This document shows, one piece after another, positions 7,725 through 16,170 of a stretch of 64,000 bases of DNA. The DNA comes from Bacteroidetes bacterium UBA3022 (GTDB lineage Bacteria; Bacteroidota; Bacteroidia; Chitinophagales; BACL12). Location: assembly GCA_002346225.1 (NCBI GenBank), contig DDYY01000064.1:14853-78852 (forward strand), read 5' to 3'. Positions within the stretch are counted from its first letter, which is position 1; each line of letters starts with the position of its first letter. The notes under the pieces were generated by a model. The model saw only the letters and a list, made by a program, of their open reading frames with translations, had not been told where the DNA came from and made no database searches. A program made the translations under genes and the position numbers.

Positions 7725-8468
7725 TTACTTTTGGTCACTTACAGCCAGTGCATAGATTACCAGACCGAAACCGATCTTGTTCACCGCATCACCGATGTTG
7801 TAGATCACATCCATGAATCCGGCATTTACACCCAGGTCCATTCCGAACAGTCCACCTTGTGTTCCAAGGATGTAACCGATAGGATAGATAGCCCATCCTA
7901 CGAATACAAACCAGCCCAGCGCCTTATTGGCACGGTTCACTGCAGGAGAACTACTCTTGGCCAGTTTGGCTACATCGCCGAACCAAACCAGGTAAAGGAT
8001 ATAGAAATAACCTATACTACTAATGAAGCCCCATATCCAAGACTGCGTTTCGGCAGCGTAAATAGCTTCACCTATATAACCGGTTACCAGCATAAAAACC
8101 GAAGCAGCGATGAGCTTCCACAACAATCCCATAGTGGCACCTGCCTTCTTGGTGATTAAGTAGAATTCAACGCACATCAACGGTACGGTTAGTAACCAGT
8201 CTACGTAACGGAAAAAGGTAGGGGAGGTCATGGTTTCCATGTAGTGCTCCCGCATGTAATAATAGTGCACTGCCGCAATGAAGGTGATCAACCCTGAAAC
8301 CAGTAAGGAGGTCCTCCACTTTTCGCCAACAGTTCTCATTTCCAGCCAGAAAAATGCTGTTGCTGCCATCATTGCCATGGTTCCTACAAAGAAGGTAAAG
8401 GCAACTACAGAAGACAGACTTGATGCATTTTCCGGAGCGAAAAAGTCATACGCCATTGTGTGTTCCAT
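7725..8468 (-). CDS. proteorhodopsin/xanthorhodopsin-type light-driven proton pump
   Basis: 247 residues with seven transmembrane helices. Helix C reads R-Y-V-D-W-L-L-T-V-P-L-M-C-V-E, giving Asp90 (proton acceptor), Thr94 and Glu101 (donor), the DTE motif of outward proton pumps. His68 matches the proteorhodopsin histidine that pairs with the acceptor. Lys231 in helix G binds retinal. Met98 occupies the spectral-tuning position (Leu105 in green-absorbing proteorhodopsin), predicting green absorption. In helix E, Gly147 aligns with Trp138 of bacteriorhodopsin and Gly156 of xanthorhodopsin, leaving room for a carotenoid antenna. ATG 8468 or 8456 could be the start. It is paired with blh. Confidence 0.96.
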   Translation of the reverse strand: MEHTMAYDFFAPENASSLSSVVAFTFFVGTMAMMAATAFFWLEMRTVGEKWRTSLLVSGLITFIAAVHYYYMREHYMETMTSPTFFRYVDWLLTVPLMCVEFYLITKKAGATMGLLWKLIAASVFMLVTGYIGEAIYAAETQSWIWGFISSIGYFYILYLVWFGDVAKLAKSSSPAVNRANKALGWFVFVGWAIYPIGYILGTQGGLFGMDLGVNAGFMDVIYNIGDAVNKIGFGLVIYALAVSDQK

Positions 8469-8841
8469 TTTAATTTGATATGGTTATGTAAATATAACAT
8501 GAAAACCTTTTCTTGGTTTACCGGTAAAAAAAACAGGAGACTGGTTCTATATCAGTTTTTGGAATTAATCTGACGGTATACCTGCGTTTTTGCGCACCTG
8601 GAAGAGGATGTAATTGAAAAGTTGAACAGATAATTCCACAAAAAATAACAGAAATTTTTTTTTTTTTTACCTCAACCAAATAGCTGCTGAGTTGTTAGAG
8701 ATATTTTTGAATTGCTTTGTGAGTGGTAGGTTATAGGTAATAAGTTGTAGGTAGAGGGTCAATGGGCAAATTACCCTGAAAGCATAGGGCAAAAAAAAGA
8801 GCGCTTCGGGAAGCACTCTTTTATCAATGTTTCATTCAGTA
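8469..8841. other. spacer between the ATP synthase operon and rhodopsin
   Basis: No gene is visible. Upstream of the rhodopsin is TATATTTA, a variant -7 element, lying within an inverted repeat GTTAT-N6-ATAAC (8483-8498) that could be an operator. A poly-T run lies at 8658-8668. A third copy of the seven-base GGTTATA/GGTAATA repeat lies at about 8723-8762. The atp terminator is at 8791-8822. Confidence 0.6.
8791..8822 (-). terminator. terminator of the ATP synthase operon
   Basis: On the minus strand, AAGAGTGCTT-CCCG-AAGCGCTCTT (one mismatch) is followed by eight T. It begins about 20 bases after the atpG stop. Confidence 0.88.
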
Positions 8842-9723
8842 TTAATTCCCCTGCAAGGCTGCGGCACCACTTACAATTTCAGTAAGCTCGGTGGTAATGG
8901 CGGCCTGACGTGCACGGTTGTATTCTGTTTTTAACTCTTTCAGCAACTCGTTGGCATTATCACTGGCTTTGTCCATCGCAGTCATACGGGCACCATGCTC
9001 TGCTGCATTGCTGTCGAGCACGTAGCGGAAAAAGGTGGTATTGAGAATGCGGGGAACAAGTTCGCCAATGAGCATATGCTTATCGGGATCGAAAAGAAAA
9101 TCCGTCTGGGTTTGCTGCTCGTCGGCTTCTACTTTCTTGATAGGCAGGAACTGCTCCGTTTCCAGGATCTGGGTAGCAGCATTCTTGAACTTATTATACA
9201 CCACCACTACTTCGTCGTATTCCTTGTTGAGGAAGCCGTCTTTGATATAGGTAGTAGCTTCCGTTACTGCTTCAAAAGACACCTTCTGGAACAGTTGCTG
9301 AAAGCGGGTGATTTTACCGTACTCCGTGCGCTTGAGCACATCAAAGCCCTTTTTGCCAATGAACATAAGTTGCACATTCGCTGCCGGTAAATGCGCATAG
9401 CGCTCTTCAATGGCACGGCGTGCAGCCTTAATCACGTTGGTATTGAAAGCACCGCAAAGTCCCTTATCGGAGGTGATGACAACTACCATGGCGCGCTTTA
9501 CTTCGCGCTGCTCTGCGAAATCGATTTTCACATCTCCCTGGGTAGCTGCTGCGATGTTCTCGAGCATGGTTCCCATCTTCAGAGCGTAAGGACGCATCTG
9601 GAGAATGGCATCCTGTGCCCTGCGCAGTTTGGCAGCACTCACCATTTTCATGGCAGCTGTAATCTGCTGGGTGCTTTTAACACTGCCGATGCGATCGCGT
9701 ACTTCCTTTAATTTACCGGACAT
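8842..9723 (-). CDS. atpG: F1F0 ATP synthase gamma subunit
   Basis: 293 residues, normal for the gamma subunit, the central rotor shaft that couples c-ring rotation to catalysis in F1. The conserved N-terminal helix (MSGKLKEVRDRIGSVKSTQQITAAMKMVSAAKLRRAQ) and C-terminal helix (ELKTEYNRARQAAITTELTEIVSGAAAL) are both present. Its ATG shares a base with the atpA stop (TAATG), so translation is coupled. Last gene of the operon. Confidence 0.97.
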   Translation of the reverse strand: MSGKLKEVRDRIGSVKSTQQITAAMKMVSAAKLRRAQDAILQMRPYALKMGTMLENIAAATQGDVKIDFAEQREVKRAMVVVITSDKGLCGAFNTNVIKAARRAIEERYAHLPAANVQLMFIGKKGFDVLKRTEYGKITRFQQLFQKVSFEAVTEATTYIKDGFLNKEYDEVVVVYNKFKNAATQILETEQFLPIKKVEADEQQTQTDFLFDPDKHMLIGELVPRILNTTFFRYVLDSNAAEHGARMTAMDKASDNANELLKELKTEYNRARQAAITTELTEIVSGAAALQGN

Positions 9724-11309
9724 TATACAACAGCTTTATACTTTTTGGCCATATCCTTACCTACCTCTTCGAGCTTCTTCATCACTTCGTCGGTAAGTTT
9801 TCCGGCTTTGAGTTCGTTGAGCACTTCCTTGTGGTGGGTTTCCAGATAAGTAACAAAAGTGTTTTCAAATTCTTTTACTTTCTCGATTGGCACGTCACCC
9901 AGAAGACCTTTAGTACCGAGGTAGATAATAGCAATCTGCTTTTCTACCGTCATAGGTGAGTATTGCTTTTGCTTCAGGATCTCCACGTTGCGCTTTCCTT
10001 TATTCAATACGCTCATGGTAGCCGCATCGAGGTCGGAACCGAACTTGGCAAAGGCTTCCAGCTCGCGGAACTGCGCCTGATCCAGTTTCAGCGTACCTGC
10101 CACTTTTTTCATGGACTTGATCTGGGCGTTACCACCTACGCGGCTTACCGAGATACCCACGTTGATGGCCGGGCGTACACCTGCGTTGAACAGGTTCGAC
10201 TCGAGGAATATCTGACCATCGGTAATGGAAATTACGTTGGTAGGGATATAGGCCGAAACGTCACCCGCCTGTGTTTCAATAATGGGCAGTGCTGTCAATG
10301 AACCACCACCTTTAACGATGGGCTTCAGGTTTTCCGGAAGGTCGTTCATGTTGCGGGCAATCTCATCATTGTCAATCACTTTCGCTGCACGTTCGAGCAG
10401 GCGGCTGTGGAGGTAGAATACATCACCTGGATACGCTTCACGTCCGGGAGGGCGACGCAGCAACAGAGAAACTTCGCGGTAGGCAACGGCTTGTTTCGAC
10501 AAATCATCGAAAACAATCAATGCAGGACGACCGGTATCGCGGAAGAACTCGCCCATGGCAGCTCCTGCAAACGGTGCGTAGAACTGCAGTGGAGCAGGGT
10601 CAGAGGCGGAAGCTGCTACAATGATGGTGTAGTCGAGTGCACCATGCTCCTGTAGTGTTTTGGCCACCTGTGCCACTGTGGAGTTTTTCTGTCCACAGGC
10701 CACATATATACAATACACCGGATTGCCGGCTTCGTAGAATTCGCGTTGGTTGATGATGGTATCGATAGCGATGGCCGTTTTACCGGTCTGGCGGTCACCG
10801 ATGATCAATTCCCTTTGGCCACGGCCGATAGGAATCATCGCATCGATGGCTTTGATACCTGTTTGCAGCGGTTCGTTTACCGGCTGGCGGTAGATAACAC
10901 CCGGTGCTTTCCTTTCCAGTGGCATTTCGTAAAGTTCCCCTTCAATAGGACCCTTACCATCGATGGGTTCACCAAGGGTATTAACGACGCGACCTACCAA
11001 GCCTTCCCCTACTTTAATGGAGGCGATGTTACCTGTTCTGCGAACGGTATCACCTTCTTTGATCTGGTCGGAAGACCCCATCAATACCGCACCTACGTTG
11101 TCTTCTTCCAGGTTCAGTACGATGGCCCTTACGCCGCTTTCGAAGCTTACCAGCTCGCCAGACTTGGCATTGTTGAGGCCATAGATACGGGCGATACCAT
11201 CACCCACCTGCAAAACGGTACCAACTTCTTCCAGTTCTGAAGTGGTGTTGAAGTTCGACAACTGCTGACGCAGTATGGCGCTTATTTCATCTGGTTTAAC
11301 ATCTACCAT
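9723..11309 (-). CDS. atpA: F1F0 ATP synthase alpha subunit
   Basis: 528 residues. The P-loop G-D-R-Q-T-G-K-T lies at 171-178, and the alpha-subunit signature around P-A-I-N-V-G-I-S-V-S-R-V-G is present in the C-terminal half. Alpha subunits bind nucleotide without catalysing hydrolysis and form the F1 hexamer with beta. The beta gene atpD is not in this window, as is usual in Bacteroidota where atpDC is a separate locus. About 20 bases separate it from atpH. Confidence 0.98.
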   Translation of the reverse strand: MVDVKPDEISAILRQQLSNFNTTSELEEVGTVLQVGDGIARIYGLNNAKSGELVSFESGVRAIVLNLEEDNVGAVLMGSSDQIKEGDTVRRTGNIASIKVGEGLVGRVVNTLGEPIDGKGPIEGELYEMPLERKAPGVIYRQPVNEPLQTGIKAIDAMIPIGRGQRELIIGDRQTGKTAIAIDTIINQREFYEAGNPVYCIYVACGQKNSTVAQVAKTLQEHGALDYTIIVAASASDPAPLQFYAPFAGAAMGEFFRDTGRPALIVFDDLSKQAVAYREVSLLLRRPPGREAYPGDVFYLHSRLLERAAKVIDNDEIARNMNDLPENLKPIVKGGGSLTALPIIETQAGDVSAYIPTNVISITDGQIFLESNLFNAGVRPAINVGISVSRVGGNAQIKSMKKVAGTLKLDQAQFRELEAFAKFGSDLDAATMSVLNKGKRNVEILKQKQYSPMTVEKQIAIIYLGTKGLLGDVPIEKVKEFENTFVTYLETHHKEVLNELKAGKLTDEVMKKLEEVGKDMAKKYKAVV

Positions 11310-11329
11310 GGATAGGAATTTATAGTTAT

Positions 11330-11890
11330 TTAGAATTTACGTATATAATCGTTATTGTCGAAATCATCTTTAAGAATAGCCAGTCCGCGCGCAATACTGG
11401 TGTCAATCATTTTGTCTTCGTAGCGCAGGATGTAACCGCCTATCAGCGATTCATCTACTTTGGTTACCACTTCTATTTCTTCCAGATTCGCCTGTCCGCG
11501 CAGCTTATCCATCAGCATATCGCGGATTTCATCAGAAACGGGATAAGCGGTAGTGAGCACTACGGGTGTAATACCCTGGTGCTGGTTGTACATTTCCACG
11601 TAAGCGTTCAACGCTTCGGGCAGCCAGCCTTCCCTGCCTTTTCTCACCAAAATATCGAGAAAAGAACGCATGATCACACCTACCTGATCGTCGAAGACAG
11701 CCTTGATGATGGCCATTTTCTTGTCGGCATGGATAATGGGGCTTTTCAGCATCAGCTTGAAATCTCTGCTGCCATCGGTGGCACCCTTCAACAGATACAC
11801 ATCGCGGGTCACCTCTTCCAGCTGATTCTTTTCGAGTGCCAGCTGGATCATTGATTTGGCGTATCTGTGGGCTATTCTTGCTACGGACAT
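11330..11890 (-). CDS. atpH: F1F0 ATP synthase delta subunit (OSCP)
   Basis: 186 residues. It links the peripheral stalk b subunit to the top of F1. The start MSVARIAHRYAKSMIQLALEKN and the C-terminal G-G-Y-I-L-R-Y-E-D-K-M-I-D-T-S-I motif are typical. It sits between atpF and atpA with 13- and 20-base spacers. Confidence 0.96.
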   Translation of the reverse strand: MSVARIAHRYAKSMIQLALEKNQLEEVTRDVYLLKGATDGSRDFKLMLKSPIIHADKKMAIIKAVFDDQVGVIMRSFLDILVRKGREGWLPEALNAYVEMYNQHQGITPVVLTTAYPVSDEIRDMLMDKLRGQANLEEIEVVTKVDESLIGGYILRYEDKMIDTSIARGLAILKDDFDNNDYIRKF

Positions 11891-11903
11891 GGTTGTTGCG
11901 TTA

Positions 11904-12419
11904 TCAGTGTACCTTAATATCGTCTACAAGTTGCCTGGTGAATGCTTCCTGCGCCTGTTTGTCGCTCAGCTCTCTCCGCAACACTTTTTCACTTACTTCC
12001 AGCACCATCTGTCCCACCTGGTTTTTGATATCGATCATAGCAGCCATGCGCTGGTTATCGATTTGCTTCTGGGCGTCTTCCACAATGCGGTTGTATTCCT
12101 GGTTGGCCTTTTCGCGGGCTTCCGCAACAATCTGATCCTTGGCTTCCTTGGCTTCACGCAGCATTTTGGCGCGTTCTTCCCGGGCTTCGTTCAGGATGCG
12201 TTCGTTGTCGGCTTTCATGGCCTCCATGGCTTCGCGGGCTTTTTTAGCCTCGTCGAGAGATGCCTGTATACCTTTTTCGCGGTCGCTCAGCGCATTGGCG
12301 ATAGGGCCAAAAGCAAATTTCCACAGGATGAACAGCACCACGAGGAAAATCAATACGGTCCAGATAAATAACCCCGGATCGGGTTTTACGAGGTCTAATG
12401 CATCGATAATGACCAACAT
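11904..12419 (-). CDS. atpF: F1F0 ATP synthase b subunit
   Basis: About 171 residues from the ATG at 12419; the open frame extends 16 codons further but the family starts near here (LVKPDPGLFIWTVLIFLVVLF). One N-terminal membrane helix is followed by a long charged coiled coil that forms the peripheral stalk. It is preceded by a stem-loop in the gap after atpE. Confidence 0.95.
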   Translation of the reverse strand: MLVIIDALDLVKPDPGLFIWTVLIFLVVLFILWKFAFGPIANALSDREKGIQASLDEAKKAREAMEAMKADNERILNEAREERAKMLREAKEAKDQIVAEAREKANQEYNRIVEDAQKQIDNQRMAAMIDIKNQVGQMVLEVSEKVLRRELSDKQAQEAFTRQLVDDIKVH

Positions 12420-12451
12420 ATATAAATGTGTTTGATTGTTTGATTTAAAAG

Positions 12452-12482
12452 TTCCGGCAACAACCAACCGTTGCTGCCGGAA
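12452..12482 (-). promoter_or_regulatory. intercistronic stem-loop between atpE and atpF
   Basis: TTCCGGCA-A-CAAC and its complement GTTG-C-TGCCGGAA form eight plus four base pairs with one mismatch and a five-base loop, inside the 78-base gap. There is no T run after it on the minus strand, so it is better read as an mRNA processing or stability element than as a terminator. It may help the c subunit to be made in excess. Confidence 0.55.
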
Positions 12483-12497
12483 TGTTCTTCGGATAGC

Positions 12498-12734
12498 TTA
12501 CCCTTGTAACAGGGCTACTACCACTGCGAAAAGTGCCACACCTTCCACCAGTGCCGCTGCGATAATCATGTTCGCGCGGATGTCACCGGTAGCTTCGGGT
12601 TGACGAGCAATAGATTCAAGTGCGCTACCACCGATACGGCCTACGCCGATACCAGCTCCGATAGCTGCAATACCTGCACCGATAGCTGCAATCCCGTTGA
12701 TGCCTGCTTCTTGCAAAATGGTCAATAATTCCAT
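12498..12734 (-). CDS. atpE: F1F0 ATP synthase c subunit
   Basis: 78 residues, two membrane helices. The first carries the GAGIAAIGAGIGVG small-residue packing motif of the c ring, the polar loop is A-R-Q-P-E, and Glu64 in A-L-V-E-G-V-A is the ion-binding carboxylate. Glu64 is followed by Gly-Val instead of the Ser-Thr of sodium-binding rings, so proton coupling is expected. Confidence 0.97.
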   Translation of the reverse strand: MELLTILQEAGINGIAAIGAGIAAIGAGIGVGRIGGSALESIARQPEATGDIRANMIIAAALVEGVALFAVVVALLQG

Positions 12735-12769
12735 GGTTTCAATTTTTATGTTGATGAATAAAACCCTTA

Positions 12770-13939
12770 TTAATGGTGAGCAGCCCCCTCAACGTGGTGG
12801 TGCTCATGTTTTTCGAGTGCCAGCGCAATAAATAGCGAGCTCAGCATCACGAAGATGAAGGCTTGCAGGAATGCCACCAGGAACTCCAGAAAACTCATAA
12901 AAATAGTAAAGGGAACGGCAACGGCTGCACCGCCCAGACCGCCTCCCAGGCTTTCACCTGCCTTACCAAAAATAAATACCAGACCCACCAGACTGAGAAT
13001 AATGATGTGGCCGGCTGTAATGTTGGCAAAGAGACGAATCATCAATGCGAAAGGCTTGATGAATATACCCAGTATCTCGATGGGTACCAGGATAACTTTA
13101 ACACCGAAAGGAACGCCCGGAGGCCATAAGATGTGCATCCAGTAGTCTTTGGTTCCGTTGATATTGGTCAAAATAAAGGTAAGCAGGGCCAGAGCCATGG
13201 TTACCGTGATATTTCCGGTAATGTTAGGATTGGAAATAAAGGGTATCAATCCCAGCAGGTTGGCGAACCAGATAAAGAAAAACAAAGTCAGCATGTAGGG
13301 CAGGAAGCGCTGGGTATTGTCGCCCAGGTTGGGCTTTACCACTTCGTCGCGTACAAAAATAATGAGGGGCTCCATGAGCGATTGCAGTCCTTTGGGAGCT
13401 TGTCCCGGTCTGCGGCTGTAGGCTTTGGCCACCGATACAAAAATGATAACCAGCAACAGTGCGTTCAGCAACATGGCTGCAACGTTCTTGGTAATGGATA
13501 AATCGAGGAAAGAATCTCCGTCTGCCCTGGCTACCCGGCCGTGGCTCATCACATACCCTTTGTAACCGGCTTCTGTGTGATGGCTGTCTGCAGTTGCGTG
13601 CTCATCGGTATGTATTGCTTCGTGTTGTTCGTCGGAATGCTCCTCTGCATGCATTGCTTCAGCAGCATGATGCTCCTCTCCTTCTGCTGCTGCATGCTCC
13701 GGTGCATGATGGGCTTCCGGCAATTTATTGGACATGAAAACAGTGAACCCGTCTTCTTTATGATAAGCGATGACCGGCAAGGGTACCACAATGCCGCCCA
13801 CAATATGCCATTCGTTGGCATCTGCAATGTGGTGCAGGGCAAAATCCTTGGGGTTGTATTCTTCTTCTCCGGAGGCAGACGCCAGGAAGGGAGTAAGCAG
13901 CAAAAACGCCGAAAGAACGAGCTGAACTGTCTTTTTCAC
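12770..13939 (-). CDS. atpB: F1F0 ATP synthase a subunit with His-rich N-terminal region
   Basis: 389 residues, longer than the roughly 270 of enterobacterial subunit a. It begins with a cleavable-looking signal (to about residue 23) and a periplasmic N-terminal extension typical of Bacteroidota, which here contains a His/Glu/Ala-rich stretch at about residues 75-125 with more than a dozen histidines. The C-terminal two thirds carry five or six membrane helices with the essential Arg in M-I-R-L-F-A-N-I-T-A-G-H. It forms the proton half-channels against the c ring. First gene of the operon. Confidence 0.95.
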   Translation of the reverse strand: MKKTVQLVLSAFLLLTPFLASASGEEEYNPKDFALHHIADANEWHIVGGIVVPLPVIAYHKEDGFTVFMSNKLPEAHHAPEHAAAEGEEHHAAEAMHAEEHSDEQHEAIHTDEHATADSHHTEAGYKGYVMSHGRVARADGDSFLDLSITKNVAAMLLNALLLVIIFVSVAKAYSRRPGQAPKGLQSLMEPLIIFVRDEVVKPNLGDNTQRFLPYMLTLFFFIWFANLLGLIPFISNPNITGNITVTMALALLTFILTNINGTKDYWMHILWPPGVPFGVKVILVPIEILGIFIKPFALMIRLFANITAGHIIILSLVGLVFIFGKAGESLGGGLGGAAVAVPFTIFMSFLEFLVAFLQAFIFVMLSSLFIALALEKHEHHHVEGAAHH

Positions 13940-13972
13940 TGGTATTTATTGAGAGGCCTTTAAAAACCGCTG

Positions 13973-13980
13973 CAAAGGTA
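13973..13980 (-). promoter_or_regulatory. -7 element of the ATP synthase operon promoter
   Basis: TACCTTTG on the minus strand, a perfect match to TAnnTTTG, 33 bases before the atpB ATG. It predicts a leader of about 28 bases. Confidence 0.6.
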
Positions 13981-14027
13981 GATTTTAATCGGGAAAAAAG
14001 AAAGGTATTGCCTTATTTTGAAGTACA

Positions 14028-14777
14028 ATGCGCGAACAATGGAAATCTTTTAAAGGAGTGCTTTATGTATTGAGCATTTGTGCACTCTGCGCCGCTTCCT
14101 GCCGGGTGGATAAGGGGAAGGCTTATGAGGCAGATGGAATGCCGGAGAGGGCGCCTGAAAAACAGATTATCGGTACCCTGGAAAGCGCTTTTCTGCGGGC
14201 AGGATTGCAGGATATCGGCAGTATAGAGGGTGTACTGGTGCAGTTGAAATACAGCACTACCGATAATTTCATGCACAGGGACATGTATGGCGATCTGGAG
14301 AAGGCCTATCTGCTGCCCGATGCCGCCCAGAAACTGGAGCGTGCCGCACAAGCTTTGCTCCGCGAATACCCCGACCTGCGCCTGCTGGTATACGATGGTG
14401 CCCGTCCCCATGCCATCCAGCAACTGATGTGGGACAGTGTGGACCTGCCGCAGGACCTGAAAGTCCAATTTCTTTCCCATCCCGATCAGCTGTCGCTCCA
14501 TAACTACGGAGCTGCTGTAGATATTACACTGAGCGATGCCAATGGTAACCCGCTGGATATGGGCACTGCCTATGATGATGCCGCGCGTTTGTCTTATCCT
14601 TCGCTGGAAGCGACCTTCCTCGCCTCAGGCCAATTGAGTGAAGCGCAGGTGGCCAACCGACGACTATTGCGGCGTCTGATGACCGAAGCCGGATTTACGG
14701 GTATTGACAGTGAATGGTGGCATTTCAATCACTGCACCCGGGCTTATGCCGCTGAACACTACCAGCTGCTACCTTAA
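14028..14777 (+). CDS. D-alanyl-D-alanine dipeptidase, M15D (VanX/DdpX family), lipoprotein
   Basis: 249 residues. A lipoprotein signal ends at Cys25 (C-A-A-S-C). The mature enzyme has the VanX features: D-G-A-R-P at 123-127, S-x-H-N-Y-G-A-A-V-D with zinc ligands His158 and Asp165, and S-E-W-W-H with Glu229 as base and His232 as third ligand. It hydrolyses D-Ala-D-Ala; without vanHA neighbours the likely role is peptidoglycan-fragment recycling or nutrition, not vancomycin resistance. It is divergent from atpB and overlaps the convergent outer membrane gene by four bases at the stop codons. Confidence 0.9.
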   Translation: MREQWKSFKGVLYVLSICALCAASCRVDKGKAYEADGMPERAPEKQIIGTLESAFLRAGLQDIGSIEGVLVQLKYSTTDNFMHRDMYGDLEKAYLLPDAAQKLERAAQALLREYPDLRLLVYDGARPHAIQQLMWDSVDLPQDLKVQFLSHPDQLSLHNYGAAVDITLSDANGNPLDMGTAYDDAARLSYPSLEATFLASGQLSEAQVANRRLLRRLMTEAGFTGIDSEWWHFNHCTRAYAAEHYQLLP

Positions 14778-16132
14778 ATCTTGAACCGCAGCACACCGAA
14801 TGCCCAGGAGATGGTGGGATTTTCTTCTCCAAAAAAGACAGCAATATCGCGGGTACCAACACCAAATTCCGTAAACGGAAAGTTGAAAACCAGACCAGCA
14901 GGGATATTGAAGCCGTAACCACCTCCGGAGGTGAATCCCGTTGAAAGCTGGATAAACCTTGCAACTGTTACCCTAGCGCCCATGCCTATCTGCGCAGCCC
15001 CAAAGTCGCGGGCTGTGGTAGAAACCGGTAAGTTCACATCACCGGCTACGGTCAGGAAGTTCGTGACATTATAGGAAGCCCCCAGCCGCAGCGTAGTGGG
15101 CAAGGGTGTACTAAAGCTTTCAATGCCTTCATAGGCTATAATTTCTTCCTCATCCAGGATAGTGCTTACCACATCTAACGCGGTAGTGGACTCAATACCG
15201 TCGTAGTACACCGTATCGAGTACGATATCATTGAACTCCAGCGTGTTCAGGGTATAATTCAGATTGCCGATGTTGACCAGTGCTCCAGACAGCCGGAGGT
15301 TCTGATAGAGTTCGGCGGTAACCCCGATGTCGAATCCGAAACCCGTGCCTACCGGTTGGAAAGGCTGCTGATTGACGTCGTAGGTGTTGACAAAGTCGGG
15401 GGTATTGACCAAATCCAGCCCCAGTGCCGCCTGTCCTCCAATCACACCTGCCTCGGAGCTGAAGTCCACATAGGCATAAGACATCACGTAACGGGCACCT
15501 ACACCTGCGTAGAGGTTGAGGTTTTCACCCGCATACCATTGACGTCCCCAGGCAAGGTCCACCGCGCTTTGCAGTTTGAAATTCAGCTGTGTACTATCGG
15601 TAATTTCCGAAAGCGACAATGGATCGTACGATACGCCGTAGCTGCCATCGGGAGAAGTGACAATGGTATCGAAATACCCTTCATAATCGAATTCTTCAAA
15701 AAACAGGGAACTGGCCACCCCGCCCATGCGGAAGGACTGGTCAAGACGGAGGCCGAAGCTTACCGCCAGGGTTCCGGCCTTGCCCATACCAAAACTCATG
15801 GCCAGCACGTTGATTCTGGTCTCGACGCGGTAACCCTCTCCCAGCAGGTCTTTGAATGCTACTGTGGTGTTTCCTATGCTAAAATTGCGGAGTGCACTTT
15901 TGGTCAGTCCGTTGGAAAACAGCGAAAAACCACCGCCACCAATTTCAAACGCCACACTATGGGGTGTCAGAAGACCCAGGTTAGCCGGATTGATGCCAAT
16001 CGTCTGATAGTCGGTAACCAAAGCTGTAGAAGCACCCATTCCCATGTAATTGAACAGGAAACCGTCGGTCTGTGCGCGGGCAACAGTGCTACCCAGAAGC
16101 AGCAGTCCTATTATCGAAGCTTGTATTTTCAT
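14774..16132 (-). CDS. outer membrane beta-barrel protein, DUF5723-like
   Basis: About 452 residues from the ATG at 16132 (M-K-I-Q-A-S-I-I-G), giving a normal signal peptide ending A-R-A-Q; the frame extends eight codons upstream. The mature part starts with F-L-F-N-Y-M-G-M-G-A-S-T-A and I-G-I-N-P-A-N-L-G, typical of Bacteroidota DUF5723/PorV-like barrels, and shows alternating strands ending in A-F-G-V-L-R-F-K-I with a terminal hydrophobic residue. Function is unknown; an outer membrane location is likely. Family assignment is from pattern only. Confidence 0.65.
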   Translation of the reverse strand: MKIQASIIGLLLLGSTVARAQTDGFLFNYMGMGASTALVTDYQTIGINPANLGLLTPHSVAFEIGGGGFSLFSNGLTKSALRNFSIGNTTVAFKDLLGEGYRVETRINVLAMSFGMGKAGTLAVSFGLRLDQSFRMGGVASSLFFEEFDYEGYFDTIVTSPDGSYGVSYDPLSLSEITDSTQLNFKLQSAVDLAWGRQWYAGENLNLYAGVGARYVMSYAYVDFSSEAGVIGGQAALGLDLVNTPDFVNTYDVNQQPFQPVGTGFGFDIGVTAELYQNLRLSGALVNIGNLNYTLNTLEFNDIVLDTVYYDGIESTTALDVVSTILDEEEIIAYEGIESFSTPLPTTLRLGASYNVTNFLTVAGDVNLPVSTTARDFGAAQIGMGARVTVARFIQLSTGFTSGGGYGFNIPAGLVFNFPFTEFGVGTRDIAVFFGEENPTISWAFGVLRFKI

Positions 16133-16170
16133 CGTACATTTATTGTCAGAAATCAAATGTAGTTAAAGTT

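Noticed and set aside
12498..12734. Sodium-dependent c ring
   Set aside because: Residues after Glu64 are Gly-Val, not Ser-Thr, so the sodium motif is missing.
13549..13842. Alternative frame inside the His-rich part of atpB
   Set aside because: It arises from the repetitive codons of the His/Glu/Ala-rich stretch and has no independent support.
14028..14777. Vancomycin resistance gene vanX
   Set aside because: No vanH, vanA or vanRS neighbours; the lipoprotein form fits a cell-wall recycling or nutritional dipeptidase.
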